From: Trichoderma breve
Taxonomy: Eukaryota > Ascomycota > Sordariomycetes > Hypocreales > Hypocreaceae
Assembly: GCF_028502605.1 (NCBI RefSeq)
Contig: NC_079233.1
Location: 6,634,001-6,698,000 of the forward strand
Reading direction: 5' to 3'
DNA length: 64,000 nt
Both the position numbers and the translations under genes were made by a program. The notes beneath the pieces were generated by a model that searched no databases, was not told the origin of the DNA, and saw nothing but the letters and a program-made list of their open reading frames with translations. Below are positions 47,232-58,142 of the stretch, in pieces; the stretch's first letter is position 1, and each line of letters opens with the position of its first letter.

Positions 47232-49105
47232 TCAACTTGAAGTCTCTCTCGACAAGGCGATTTGCTGGGCTTCTAGCGCCTGACGAAAAACTCCTAAGCG
47301 ACGTGCGTTAGCTCCATGGATCTCGCTTTCGAATAATTTGACTCGAATAAGCAGCTTACCTGCGAGCTGCCACCTCTTGTCCAGCCACATTAGCGCGGTC
47401 TTGAGCTTCTCTACGCGTGTTTCGCCCCAGTCTCCTCCGTTTTTGGGACGTTCTCTCTTCAAGAGTTGGACCGATGTCAGGTATAGAATCTGTATTAAGA
47501 AGGGGGAAATTTCGTCTCGTCCGCGGCGCGCTGCGGTTACCATGTGTTCGTAATTGGAACTGTCCAGGACGTCCGCGAGAGGCTCTATAAAATTATCCGG
47601 CATCTCAACAGGAATCTTTGACGAGGTGTACATTGTGATCAAAGAGCTTCGTGTTCTTGGTGGTCAGTTTTGGCTGTTCTATAGGGACCCAGAGATATAT
47701 TACTCACATGTGAGAGATCGAGTGAAGCTCACAGCTTGGAACCCCGTTTCGCCATTTGCACTCCATCTGTCCAAAGTAAAGCAGCGCCTTGACTGTGCGT
47801 TCTAACTGCTGTGCCTCGTCTTTTAGAAGGTGTGATTGCTCATCTCGCGAAGACATGAGCCGCAGCACTTTGGATAGCAGCACAAAGGCTTGTATTAGCA
47901 ATGCAAACCTCCCAAACTCCATGCTGACGGGATTTTTCAGCAAGGGCGAAAAGGGCACTTTTGTAGCCTGTAGTAAAAAAATTAGATTTGTTGTAGGGTG
48001 AATGTATTCGTGGCAAAGACACTTACACCTTCGTCCCAAAGCGCATCATCTGTGGGTAGAGGATCCTCTGGTCTGGGCTCGTCAATCGCAGCTGGACAGC
48101 CTGGACAAGTCATGCCAGAGAATCTAAATCTATAGTTAGAAATGCATAGTTGTGTCTTGTCTCATGTGGTCCCTCAGCTCACCGATCTAGTAGAAACGCA
48201 GACCACCACACCCTTTTCCGTTCTTCTTCTTCCACCCACGATAACGGTAGCTTCAACCTCTGCATTCCCCCAGGTTGTATCCCTAAACCATGCGCGTACC
48301 GTACACTCGCCGCTACAGACATGAATGCAGCAGGGTAGATTGCGTGCCCGATCTCGTAGAGTGCCACCAGAATCATGCCCTGAAGAACACGAAGAGAGAT
48401 CACTCCAGCCGTTTCAAGCTCAAAACCGAATTGTTTTGCAGCACGATAAGTTGCTGTTCTCGCTGTCGGATCTACAACAGGAGCGTCACCTTCTGATGAA
48501 GGAGGGCGCCATGTCATCAGCTTCATGGCTAACAACAAGAAACCCAAGTCAGCAGCCGTGGTGACACCTTCAGCGGACACGTGCAAGTCGTCATAAAAGC
48601 GTTTTCGGGAAACCATGGGGAACCAGGAATGAATCGTATGAAAGAAAAGGCGACCGATCTGCTCCTGCTGCTGGTTGCTGCCGAGCTCTCCGGCAACATA
48701 GCTCGGTATGCTGGCTCTGGGTAACTCGACATGATGATTGTGAAAGACGGATGGATCGACGAAATACAAGGCTGGAAATGTGGAAGGCGGAAGGGTATAT
48801 GGATTTGGGGGGCAGATTATTGATTGAACTGAGAGATAGTTTTCTTCATAAGAATCTGATTGCTCAGAGTTGATGGGTGAGATTTTGTTGACATAGTCAT
48901 AGTTGCACCGCCGCTTTTTCCTGCTCTTGCATCAGCGCCATTCATTTTCTGTGAACAATTGATCCGACTCATCATCCGTCGTGAGGTCTACCTACTTTGT
49001 GCACTCAAGACATCGTGGAAGCTTCTTATCGCAACGCCGTTTCTTCGTCTTGCAGGAATAGCACGCATTTGACGCGAGGTCGGGCTTTCCCCTCACGGGT
49101 GCCAT
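47232..49105 (-). CDS. Zn2Cys6 transcription factor with fungal regulatory domain
   Basis: Six exons (49105-48996, 48920-48183, 48129-48027, 47967-47708, 47655-47360, 47293-47232) sum to 522 residues in one frame. The zinc cluster spans residues about 15-43 with spacing C-X2-C-X6-C-X6-C-X2-C-X6-C, from CYSCKTKKRRC to the final Cys in KKRRCNYD. It is split by the first intron (donor GTAGGT, acceptor GAGCAG). The middle homology region follows (GRLFFHTIHSWFPMVSRKRF, GLGIQPGG, EEEERKRVWWSAFLLDR), as in the Fungal_trans domain. The acceptor of exon 5 is assigned to an AAG (47657-47656), less certain than the others. It sits next to another regulator, a dehydrogenase and a monooxygenase and may control them, which is inference. 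Confidence 0.88.
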
Positions 49106-49774
49106 TACTAGCCGGAAGAGGCGTATTGAAAAGAACCTCGCAAACTGGAAGGAAAGGTATGTCAAATAAATGAACGGATAGAAAATGTTAAAGGCCATCC
49201 CTGTAAAGGTACTGTTGATGAGAAGCGTGTTGTTGAAAGAGTCGGAATTGTCCTCGTAAAGCGCATCACGTAAGCACCACACGTATCCATTTGTCGACGG
49301 CCGCAGCATGATGATGGTTACCGTACATTGCACCTACCCATTATAAGTCAAGTACGAGTTGGTATCGCCCTTTCAAGGTAGGATTTTGCGCGTATACAGG
49401 GAATATATATATAAAGGGAAAACACTTTACTCCTTCTTGATGGCATCATGATGTCATCACCTTAATCGGGCTCTTTTGGCTTGTGTCTAGGCGTCATGGT
49501 TGATGCTAACTCGAGCTGAATTCGTCAGCCTTGGCCTTTGGGGAAGTGTGGCCACAATTTAATTTAGATAGGTGTATGGAATGTATGGTTTTAAGCAGCT
49601 ATCCGTAGTTCCTATTTAAGCGCATGGCAGACTTGGGAGCTAATGAAGTAGATGTGCGCATGTACATAGACTAAGTCTACTTCTTCGAACTCATAATGCA
49701 GGTATTTAAATGGTCCAAATTTGTATTGTAATTTCTCTACTGAGAAACCTCTATGAATAGCTACACCTCGAGAT
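49106..49774. other. Promoter of the zinc-cluster gene and 3' end of the dehydrogenase gene
   Basis: A minus-strand frame extends upstream of the zinc-cluster start (to 49333) with hydrophobic residues (NIFYPFIYLTYLSF), but it is best read as leader. No separate gene is supported. Confidence 0.4.
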
Positions 49775-50867
49775 TTAAATGACAGAGACTGAGCTAATCG
49801 TAGGGTCAACTTTCTCAAACTCCTCCACAAGTTCCTTCCAGAGCTCCTTTTGCAAAGTTTGGCCATCAGAGCTCAGAGAGTAAGGGGAGCGACTACATTT
49901 ATAAGATTAGTAACGGAGATTATGCCATTCAATTAGGCAACTCGGCGACCACTTACGGAGCAATCATGTTATCGTCGAGGTATTGGCCATGAACATCGTC
50001 ATCAGCGACAATGGCAACAATGTAAGTCAACGCAGATTCATCGACTGGCAATCCAACTTCATCCATCATCTTTCTGGCAGCCTGCCTAGCTGGTCCATCA
50101 GGATAGCTTGCGCCAAAGTTTGTGAGAGTCCACGGAGGAGTAGGCTCAACTACAATAACTTTCTTCTTGTCAAGACGCTGGCCCAATTCATTAGTAATTA
50201 GGCCGTTGAGAAGTTGCGTATCAGGATATCTGCGAGGATCAAAATTGGCTTCGTCGTCGAGATGCTTGATCACATCGTGAGTGAGTTTCTTCTCAGCGAT
50301 GGAGGTGCCAAATTGCGTCCAGCTGCCAACCATGACTAGACGGCTTGGTGCACCCTTGACTTCAGCCGTCTTCTCAAGAAGAGGAATCAATTTGAGGGCC
50401 AAATAAGTAGTAGATAGCACGTCTACCTGTAGCATCTTCTCATGGCCAGTCGGCTTTGCAACACTGTACTGCACGCCACCAACAGCTGCGTTCATGACGG
50501 CAACATCGAGTGTAGGTGTCGTCTCTTGAACTTTAGCAGCAAATGCCGCAACACTCCCGTAATCTTCCATTTCAAGCTCAAAGACATCAATGTTGGCATT
50601 GGGATTTGCAGCTGCCACAGCAGAGTCGCCGAGCAGTTTGACCTTCAACGCCTCACCTCGAGGCACATTCCGGACGCCCATGATTAGCCTATCGACTTTG
50701 CGGACAAGAATATGCTTGCTGACAGCCTCTCCAAGGCCATTGGTAGTTCCGGTCACCAAGATTGTCTTGCCACTAAAGTCAACAGCGTCCAAGAGATCGA
50801 GTGTTTCCTTGGGCAATCGAGTGCCATTGCCCTTGCCTTGGGTACCGTCGCCTCTGGGGACTTGCAT
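49775..50867 (-). CDS. Short-chain dehydrogenase/reductase with altered active site
   Basis: Two exons (50867-49957 and 49892-49775; donor GTAAGT, acceptor ATGTAG) give 342 residues. Residues 33-46 (GKTILVTGTTNGLG) are the TGxxxGxG cofactor loop of a Rossmann SDR. NAAVGG (126-131) replaces the usual NNAG/NAG strand. Ser182 (VMVGSW) and Tyr214 sit in the catalytic positions, but the lysine four residues after the tyrosine is Gln218 (YPDTQLLN), so the Tyr-X3-Lys motif is incomplete. The second exon is a helical C-terminus (LQKELWKELVEEFEKVDP) common in fungal SDRs of secondary metabolism. A TATA box lies 98 bp upstream. The substrate is unknown. Confidence 0.88.
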
Positions 50868-50964
50868 GTTTAACGGTTAATGATATCTTGAGTTGAGTAT
50901 ACAATAGTGTATTTCTGTGATAGTTTGTGATGAATGATGTTGATTTAGGGAGACCTTGTCTGCC

Positions 50965-50972
50965 CTTATATA
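50965..50972 (-). promoter_or_regulatory. TATA box of the dehydrogenase gene
   Basis: On the minus strand TATATAAG occurs about 98 bp before the start codon, at a spacing usual for inducible fungal genes. Confidence 0.6.
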
Positions 50973-51160
50973 CCGTGAGCTTGCTGCTCTGGGGAGCCCT
51001 AGATGGCATCAGGAAAGAGGATTGGTAATTCATCATGTCACTGATCTAAGAATATTACTAAATCAAGTTGCATTGATGGATCGCAATAAATTGCAGATTT
51101 ATGGGGAATATAGGGTTCTGGATTGTCTTGGGAGGTGGAAGACTGCAATTACAGGAGGAG

Positions 51161-51215
51161 CGCCCGCAGTGCGGCCGCAGTTTGCGGCCGCAACTCACCC
51201 GCAGACAGCCGCACT
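51161..51215. repeat. GC-rich cluster with two GCGGCCGC palindromes
   Basis: In an otherwise AT-rich spacer, two perfect GCGGCCGC octamers (51171-51178, 51184-51191) lie 13 bases apart and are flanked by CCCGCA/GCCGCA copies. Repeated GCGG/CCGC units like these occur in the subterminal parts of hAT-type transposons, so this could be a decayed element end. That is inference. Confidence 0.5.
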
Positions 51216-51785
51216 TTCAAGCCATAGGTAAAGAGCTACAGAACCAATGAAACAAATGTATTATATTCATTTATAAGCTTAAATTTAATTCCATTGTGTC
51301 CTTCGTCATACAAGCTTTCTTCTTGTCTCTCCATTGTGTTTGTAAATTTCTACTCTCCAAGAGCAGCCGATACTCTGGCACTCTGATAGCCCGCGAGAGA
51401 GTTCGAAGTGAATAGCACCTATCCGCCATGAATCATTCAAGTATATATGTTGAACTAGTTTAAATTGGCTGATGCCACACTCGATGCCTTGTTTATGTCG
51501 CTAGGCATATGCAGCTCACAGGATGTAGGCCTAGTATATTCAACGACGCCGCATGCTAGGTGGACTCGAAGAAGGACACGGGAGGATAGACGCAGCAGCT
51601 AGAACGAATATTTCATTACCTAAGAGCTCAAAAGCAGCATGTTGATAATCGCTTTGTAGAGCTATAACCCAAAACCCTGTTTGTCTTTGCGGGAAGTGAG
51701 CAGCCTCGGCCAGGCAAACCCCAGATAACCGCTCTTGTTCAATCTGTCCAACTTTCAAATGCGGTATGATACGAAAGAGTAGTAT
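51216..51785. other. AT-rich spacer
   Basis: No gene supported. The interval contains the 3' end of the monooxygenase gene. Confidence 0.45.
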
Positions 51786-53006
51786 TCACTCTTCGACATC
51801 TATAAGATACTCCTTTTCATCGGCACCTGATCTCGAATTGCCGGTTCGTCCCTTGTGTGTGCTCAATGGCCCACGTTGAGCATTGGCAATGGGCGTATAC
51901 TCTTTTCCGTTGATGATGACGGGCTTCAGTATTTTCCCTACCAACATTGTTAGCTCAATGTATTTCACCAGAATATGTCACTACATACCAATGCCCGTGA
52001 GGTTATAATTAATGAAGATGTTCTCCCAGTTCTTCTTTGGCGATGAGTACACTTCGTGCATGATACTCAAATGCTTATGCGTCTTGCTCAGTTCGACAAA
52101 CCAATCCCAGGCTTCACGATGAAGTGGAGCGTGAGCAAATCGATTGATATCCTCAACGCTACGGAAATAGAGCACCGACATGATACCGTTGGCCTACAAA
52201 GTATGTGAGTGATGGCTTTATGCCACTAAACGTGATTAACTTACCATCAGTCGCTCATTGGCAGCCCTATACCCACACATACCAAGAACTGTAATTTTTG
52301 TCAGCTTATGGGCATTACCATGGATGACTGTGTAGAGTTGAACAAGGTTTGGAACCTACAGCCGGAGTCCGGATCATTCTCGAGATCCTTCAACATCGCT
52401 CTAAACTTGAGTGAGGTCTCCAGCCCGCCTGCTCCAAACATACCGAGGGCGCTGTTGCGATGCTGTGTTAGCAGGAATCATTGCGACAGATGGAATATAT
52501 AGACGAGCGTAACGCACGAATTGTTTCTGAAGCCCAGCATGATGACGGCCATGCCGGTCCCTGACGGCTCGCTTGGCGGTTTACCGTCCTTGTTGGGAAT
52601 CTGCACGGTATACTTTCCCACGATGACATCTTCCATCTGCGTGTTGCGAATAAAGCCGTAGTGCATGAGCATCGTGTGGGAGAATCGGTAAAGCAAGATG
52701 AGCGTTGCCGGTGCGACTGCGAAAGTAGGTCGAGCGAACAAAACTAAGAGACCCTGGAGGGCGGCTCCCATGGCCATCCATGTCGAGATGGAGAAGTTGT
52801 CGCGGACAGTCTGCAGAAGCCTTGAGGTCAGCGCCTGAGTTTTTTCCCACTTCGTCTTATTCGTGATGCCTGGAATTAGCGTTTCGTGAGATATAATGGG
52901 GATGACCAACATTCCAAAGAGCAGTAGAAGCGATTTGCTTCGGTGTAACTTTGGGGATCTTGTCGATTTGCGGCGCAAAGTGTTGGAAATCCATCTTGGT
53001 GGTCAT
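51786..53006 (-). CDS. DUF4188 / af470-like monooxygenase, with an apparent frameshift
   Basis: The protein belongs to the DUF4188 family, called monooxygenase af470-like after the fumagillin-cluster enzyme. Exons: 53006-52518, 52451-52360, 52288-52245, 52193-51989, 51937-51786. Donors are GTGCGT, GTAGGT, GTAAGT and GTATGT. Recognisable stretches are GKYTVQIPNKDGKPP, AVIMLGFRNN, LGMCGYRAANERLM, MSVLYFRSVEDINRFAHAPL and HLSIMHEVYSS. The N-terminal part has a membrane segment (LLLLFGMLVIPIISHETLIP). The exon lengths add up to one base more than a multiple of three. The first roughly 25 codons (MDFQHFAPQIDKIPKVTPKQ) are in a different frame from the membrane segment, so exon 1 carries a +1 shift near 52930-52945. 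Translation from an internal ATG at 52912 would avoid it. Confidence 0.75.
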
Positions 53007-53072
53007 TTTTGAGATGTTGTGGTTCGAAGTGTGGTATTCGTGAGACCAGCAGAACAACGGGGCATGCTTTTG

Positions 53073-53080
53073 CTTATATA
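53073..53080 (-). promoter_or_regulatory. TATA box of the DUF4188 gene
   Basis: On the minus strand TATATAAG lies about 67-75 bp upstream of the ATG at 53006. Confidence 0.6.
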
Positions 53081-53907
53081 TGTACTAGATATTCAGGATG
53101 TGTCTGAAAGTTCTGACAGTCATCCAGCAAAACTATGTAAGGGAAACTTTAACGGATGCAAGGGCGCACAAGATGTGGCAATGCAGACGCTTGTTTGCGA
53201 CGTGTTTGGAGCCCGTTTGCAAGTCGTTTCCCCAACCGAATGCGAGATTTAGCAGCTCGGCAGTCGAGACAAACAGCGACCTAGACTGTAAATGAATTGG
53301 TGATCTATCGGTGTAACCAACTTGCCGCCAATTCCTTTGTCCAACACCCCCTCCCAAGTGCGTGGCCTGATGACGACCATCTTTTAGCTGAAGGAATTTG
53401 GCTTGTCAAAGGGAGTCGCCGGCCCAAGGGAGTCAGTCAGCCCTACACGTAGACTGGTCTTAGATCTTACGGGGTCGGGTATCTTCTACAGAATGTTACA
53501 TGCAAAGAATGGGGCGCTCCGGAGTATCTGTACATTGGCAGATTGAATTTCGGCAACAAACAGGGATTAAACCGAGTGCGAGACCGGGGCCGAGTCCGAA
53601 CTGTGGCGCATGAATCAATGACGAGGAGATTTCGGTTAAATGTACATGTACAGATATCCCGGAGACAATTTCTTTCAAAGGAGGCGGTTGATAACGTATT
53701 AGTTGTAAGTATTAGTCCAAAACTTGAATATGAGAAGACGATGACAGATAGAATTGGCCCAGATTTTGAAGGGGTAAAATGATTGCATTTACTAACCAAC
53801 CAGGTGTTTGCACATAGAGTGGCAGGAGATGACACCCGTCGAATTTCTAGAAATAAATTTGCGAAAATAGTTATTAGGAAAAGAGAGAAACGCGTTACGC
53901 TTTGAGA
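53081..53907. other. Spacer before the NLR
   Basis: No convincing gene. It contains the promoter of the DUF4188 gene and the 3' side of the NLR. A minus-strand frame at 53467-53835 has no motif. Confidence 0.4.
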
Positions 53908-56900
53908 TCATAATAAAGGATATGGCCCTGAACTAGGCATCCTAATTACCACCACTCTTCCAGAATCGGCACCCAGAGCCATAGTTACGTCTGTTGCCGA
54001 CCCTTCTGCCAATGTAAAAAGTGATGCGCTAGGCCATATTGCCGTCGTTAAAGGCTGGTATTCGAGCGGAAGCCACAATATATTATGTTCATGCCATGTG
54101 ATCCAGCATTTATCGGTGCTTAGGCCGTAGCCAAAATGGGTTGCCTCTTGAGGGTTGGTAGCAATGAGTTGGCGTTGATCCTGATTCTGAATGACATCCG
54201 AAGCTGGAGCCAGAGATTGGTCTATCATCGGATGAGCTCCTGTTCGATGTTGTACATCTAATTTTATAAGACCGATATTGGTATGCAGATACGAGGCGGT
54301 ATCATCAAAGGATATAGTCTGTATTGTAGCGTTGACTTTAATTGTCTGTCGTTCTTTGCCCGTTGTTATATCCCAAATCTTTATAGTTTTATCCTTAGAC
54401 CCCGAAGCAAGGTGATGCCCATCTGCTGAGAAAGCAACTGACGTAATCGCCCTCCGATGGCCTATGAGGGTCTGTTGAATTCTTTTTTTCTTTGAATCCC
54501 GTCTTTTTATGGTATTATCTGAAGACCATGAAGCTAGGTAATGCTCGTCAGCTGAGAAAGTAACTGATGTAATTGGACCCGTAATGTAACAATGGTCCAT
54601 GAGAGTTTGTATCTTTTTACCTTTTGCTAAATCCCAGATCTTTATTTTCTTATCCCACGATGCTGAAGCAAGGTAAAGGCCATCTGCAGAGAATACAACT
54701 GACTGAACTGCACTAGTATGCCCGCTAAGGGTATATCGTTCTTTACCTGTGGGATCCCAGATCTTTATAGTCCTATCCCAAGACCCTGAAGCCAGGTAGC
54801 GGCCATCTGCTGAGAAAGCAACTGATAAAACTTTGTTGTTATGGCTATTAAGGGCTTGCTGGCCTTTTCCCGTTGGATCCCAGATTTTTATAGTCTTATC
54901 CCAAGACCCTGAAGCCAGGTAGCGGCCATCTGCTGAAAATGCAACCGAATTAACTTTGTCGCTATGACCTTCAAGAGTTTGCTGCTTCTTGCCCGTTGTA
55001 ATATTCCAGATTTTAATAGATGCATCCTTTGACCCTGAGGCAAGGTAACGACTATCTGCTGAGAAAGCAACCGATGTGACTGTATCGCTATGGCCTTTAA
55101 AGGTCTGTTGCTTTTTACTTATCATATCTCGTACTTTTATAGTGTTATTCGATGACCCTGAGGCAAGATATCGGCCGTCTGGTGAGAAAGCAACTGACCA
55201 GACTTTACCGCCAGGCTCCTTAAATGTCTTTCGGATTTTACCAGCTTTTATATCCCATACTTTTATAGTACGATCAAATGACCCTGATGCAATAGAACGG
55301 CCGTCTGCTGAAAAAGCAACTGATACGACTGTACCGCTATGGCCTTTTAAAGTTTGTTGCTCTTTGTGTGTTTTAATATCCCAGATTTTTATAGTACAAT
55401 CACTTGACCCTGAGGCAAGATAACGACCATCTGCTGAGAAGATAACCGACCAAACGGAATTGCTGTGGCCTATCAGGGTTTGTTGCTCTTTGCCTGTTGT
55501 AATATCCTAGATTTTTATAGTTTCATCATATGACCCTGAGGCAAGATAGCGACTATCTGTTGAGAAGGCAATTGAGCTGACTGGATCTCTATGACCTTTA
55601 AAAGTTTGCTGCTCTTTGCCTGTTGTTGTATTCCAGATCTTGATAGTCTTATCCTTTGACCCCGAAGCAAGATAACGGCCATCTTCTGAGAAGGCAACTG
55701 AGTGGATTAGACCTCTATGACCTTTGAGGGTCTGTAAATGAGGCCTCCAGTCATTCTCCGCTATAGGTTTGACCTTTAACCATTCAGGTTCTTCTACTTT
55801 GAATGTTTTCCGTATTAAGCTATTCGATGGGCTGAATACAAGTGCTGACGTGTATATTTGAAGTGGATAATCTGCAATCAATGAACTGTTCTGCCGGATA
55901 AACCGCCGTGAATCTTGTACAAGTTCTAGTAATCGATGGTCTGGTGATTGGTGGTCTGGTGTTGTTACCTTCATTGATCAGCCTCAGCTCAACTATCCTG
56001 GCGCTATATCATGTATACTTACTCTTAATAAATTAATTAGTCTGTGTCTGAAAGCCTGCAATCGCCGATGGTTCTGAGCTGGCTCTTGGTTTTCGTTATT
56101 TTAAGAATTTCCCCTTGAAGGATCAGTTTCTCTCCTAATCAATATGACGCCACTAGCTTACTCTCAGTAGATCCTCTAGCCTCGCCATAGAAAGAACGCC
56201 ATCTTCAATATATCCCATGAGGCTTAAAGCCTCGGTCCAGTACAGGAAGTGTCTTCGAAGGAATAGAAAGATCGTTTCGAATTTCTCGTTAACTTCGTTC
56301 TGAGATTGACCATTGTCGTTATGTATGTCACAGAAATGGTCGACCCAGTGAATACAAGAATAACGAATGGCGCTTAGCGGATCCAAATTTGGTGCCTTGA
56401 TTTCGTTGCTTTGGAGACCAGGAGAGTCCAAATTATAGATATTCCGTCGTAATATGGTGGACATAGCTTGTATTGAGCGCGAAAATATGTCGCCGTGAAC
56501 ATCAGCGGGGCTGGGAAAGAAGGCCGCTGATGGTGCCTTGTCGCTCAAGTAGTCTTTAGCAGACTGGTGGATAACATAAACCTGACTGTTTCTCACAGTG
56601 AGAAATGAGCCGCAAAGTTCTATTGCCTTATGCATTGACTCAGAATCTGTGAGATCATCATCTGTAGACTCAATAATTGAGCTAAGCTCAGCCAGTGTAA
56701 CAGGTCTATACAGAAGTAAAACCGTCGCAAGGATCCGACAACAGAATCCAGTATCGCTGACATCCTTCAATTGATGTATTTGCTTCAACATCCTCTCGTA
56801 TAAAGCAGAAAGTCCAGGTAAACTCTTTCAGCTTTAGAAGAGTATTTTTCAGTGAGACCTTCTCTAAGTTCTGACAGACTAACGCCACCCAAAGGAAGGT

Positions 56901-57796
56901 ATCATTAGAATTGAAGGACAAGTGGTGCTGAACAGCACCCTTTGATTCAGCATTATATTTCTTTTTTTGAGCCAACTTATTGACTTGGTGCACGATATAT
57001 GCATGGACGGCTGCGGAGACGGACTTTTCATTAAGTTCTAGGCAGAGCCTCATTTGTTGAGCAGCAGAATCGAGACGCTCCTCAATGTCCGGCCAGTTAC
57101 GACTAGACACTATCCATTTAACGCGAGAAAAGAGGGCAGAATTTGTGTTAATAAATCAAGTAGCTTTGGCAAATCAATTACGCATTCGTCAAGTGCGTCA
57201 ATGATCACAAAAGTCCGCTCTAGGCTTGCATCTTCTAAGATATCTAAGAAGATTTCTGATAATGCAGACCATGCATTCACATCTTTAAAAGTCGCCTCCC
57301 CTCCATGTTTATACTGTTTTTGTATATGAGAGACGAGCGCCGGTTGTTGTTCCACAATCATGTAGATGAGACCTCGCAGCACAGCTGTGGCGCTGTTAAT
57401 GCGCTCATCGGAGGCCTGGCAGAAGAAGTAGGACAGCACTGTGTTGGCTTCCTTGTCCTTTAGTCTCGTTTGGGGGGTTAACTCGTTCACAATACCGCAG
57501 AGCAGCATCATCTTGCCCTTGCCGGGATCGCCCTTTATCCAGAGCAGTCGGCTCTGTTCGTCGACGCGCCATTGTCGAAATTCGCTATGCTCGAGGATCC
57601 AACGGTATGAATCTTCAAATAGACCTCCTTTTGTGTCTTCTATGCGAGCTTTATCGTGACGGGGGTCGGTATTTCTGAGATCGGAAAGGCACCGGTCTTC
57701 TGCCTGATGGATGTGTACGACATTTCCGATATGGGCTCTTGCGTTATCTTTGAGGTCGACGGAGCCAGCATGCGTGTTCGATATCATGTCTGCCAT
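53908..57796 (-). pseudogene. NWD2-like NLR: HET-s motif, NACHT, 11 WD40 repeats (degenerate)
   Basis: In Podospora NWD2 senses a ligand through its repeats and triggers HET-S by amyloid templating. Reading from ATG 57796, residues about 13-30 (VDLKDNARAHIGNVVHIH) match the HET-s-type amyloid motif. A linker leads to a NACHT domain: Walker A GDPGKGKM (89-96; the usual final Thr/Ser is Met), Walker B TFVIIDALDEC (about 195-205), then WIVSSRNWPDIEERL and LSALYERMLKQI. Breaks: one frame change near 57125-57135, another near 56818-56822 that returns to the first frame, and a TAG stop at 55507-55509 where every other repeat has Trp. A 178-bp stretch (56152-55975) between NACHT and WD40 parts may be an intron (donor GTAAGC). 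The repeats are otherwise in one frame to the end, followed by a unique tail. Layout and head-to-head position with HET-S fit NWD2. The breaks suggest a pseudogene, but an assembly error is not excluded. Confidence 0.85.
54345..55735 (-). repeat. Eleven WD40 repeats
   Basis: Eleven units of about 42 codons carry the pattern GHxxxVxSVAFSADGRYLASGSxDxTIKIWD. Most units differ at a few surface positions (after GH, and around SGS). Units 5, 8 and 10 are more diverged at the GH. High identity between units at DNA level suggests recent duplication or gene conversion, as is known for fungal NWD genes. Confidence 0.9.
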
Positions 57797-58142
57797 GTTC
57801 TTGCGATCTTCCTGCGATTTTTTGTGTGGAAAGTAGCCTAATGCCCGTAGACCCTCAAGCACGTAGCTTGGTGCTTTGTGCTATTATGTCTTGTGAATGG
57901 CAAGAGGCTCTGGGATAGAAAACCCCGCAGCATCTCAGCCTTGGAGTATTGTATGTGGCGCGATAGGTAACGGGCTGTCTGGAAGCAGCCTGACCGATTC
58001 ATTGGTCACAAATCCCTCGCAGCTGCCCTGCTGCCCAACTGCATGCATGGCGGCCAAGTGCTTTCTCACCACAGCCTTTTTAAGTTGATTCATTAGGCAG
58101 CAATGATTCTCTCCTCCCTTCAAGCTCACTATACATTTGAGA
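57797..58142. promoter_or_regulatory. Shared divergent promoter of the NLR and HET-S genes
   Basis: Only 346 bp separate the two start codons, so both genes may be co-regulated. The NLR frame stays open 22 codons upstream of its ATG without another ATG. No clear TATA box is visible. Confidence 0.6.

Noticed and set aside
49106..49333. N-terminal extension of the zinc-cluster factor with a membrane-like segment
   Set aside because: The family starts close to the zinc cluster; the upstream residues are AT-rich leader translation and the ATG at 49105 is well placed.
57797..57862. Longer NLR N-terminus starting at 57862
   Set aside because: It would need a GTG start; NWD2-like proteins carry the amyloid motif at the extreme N-terminus, which fits the ATG at 57796.
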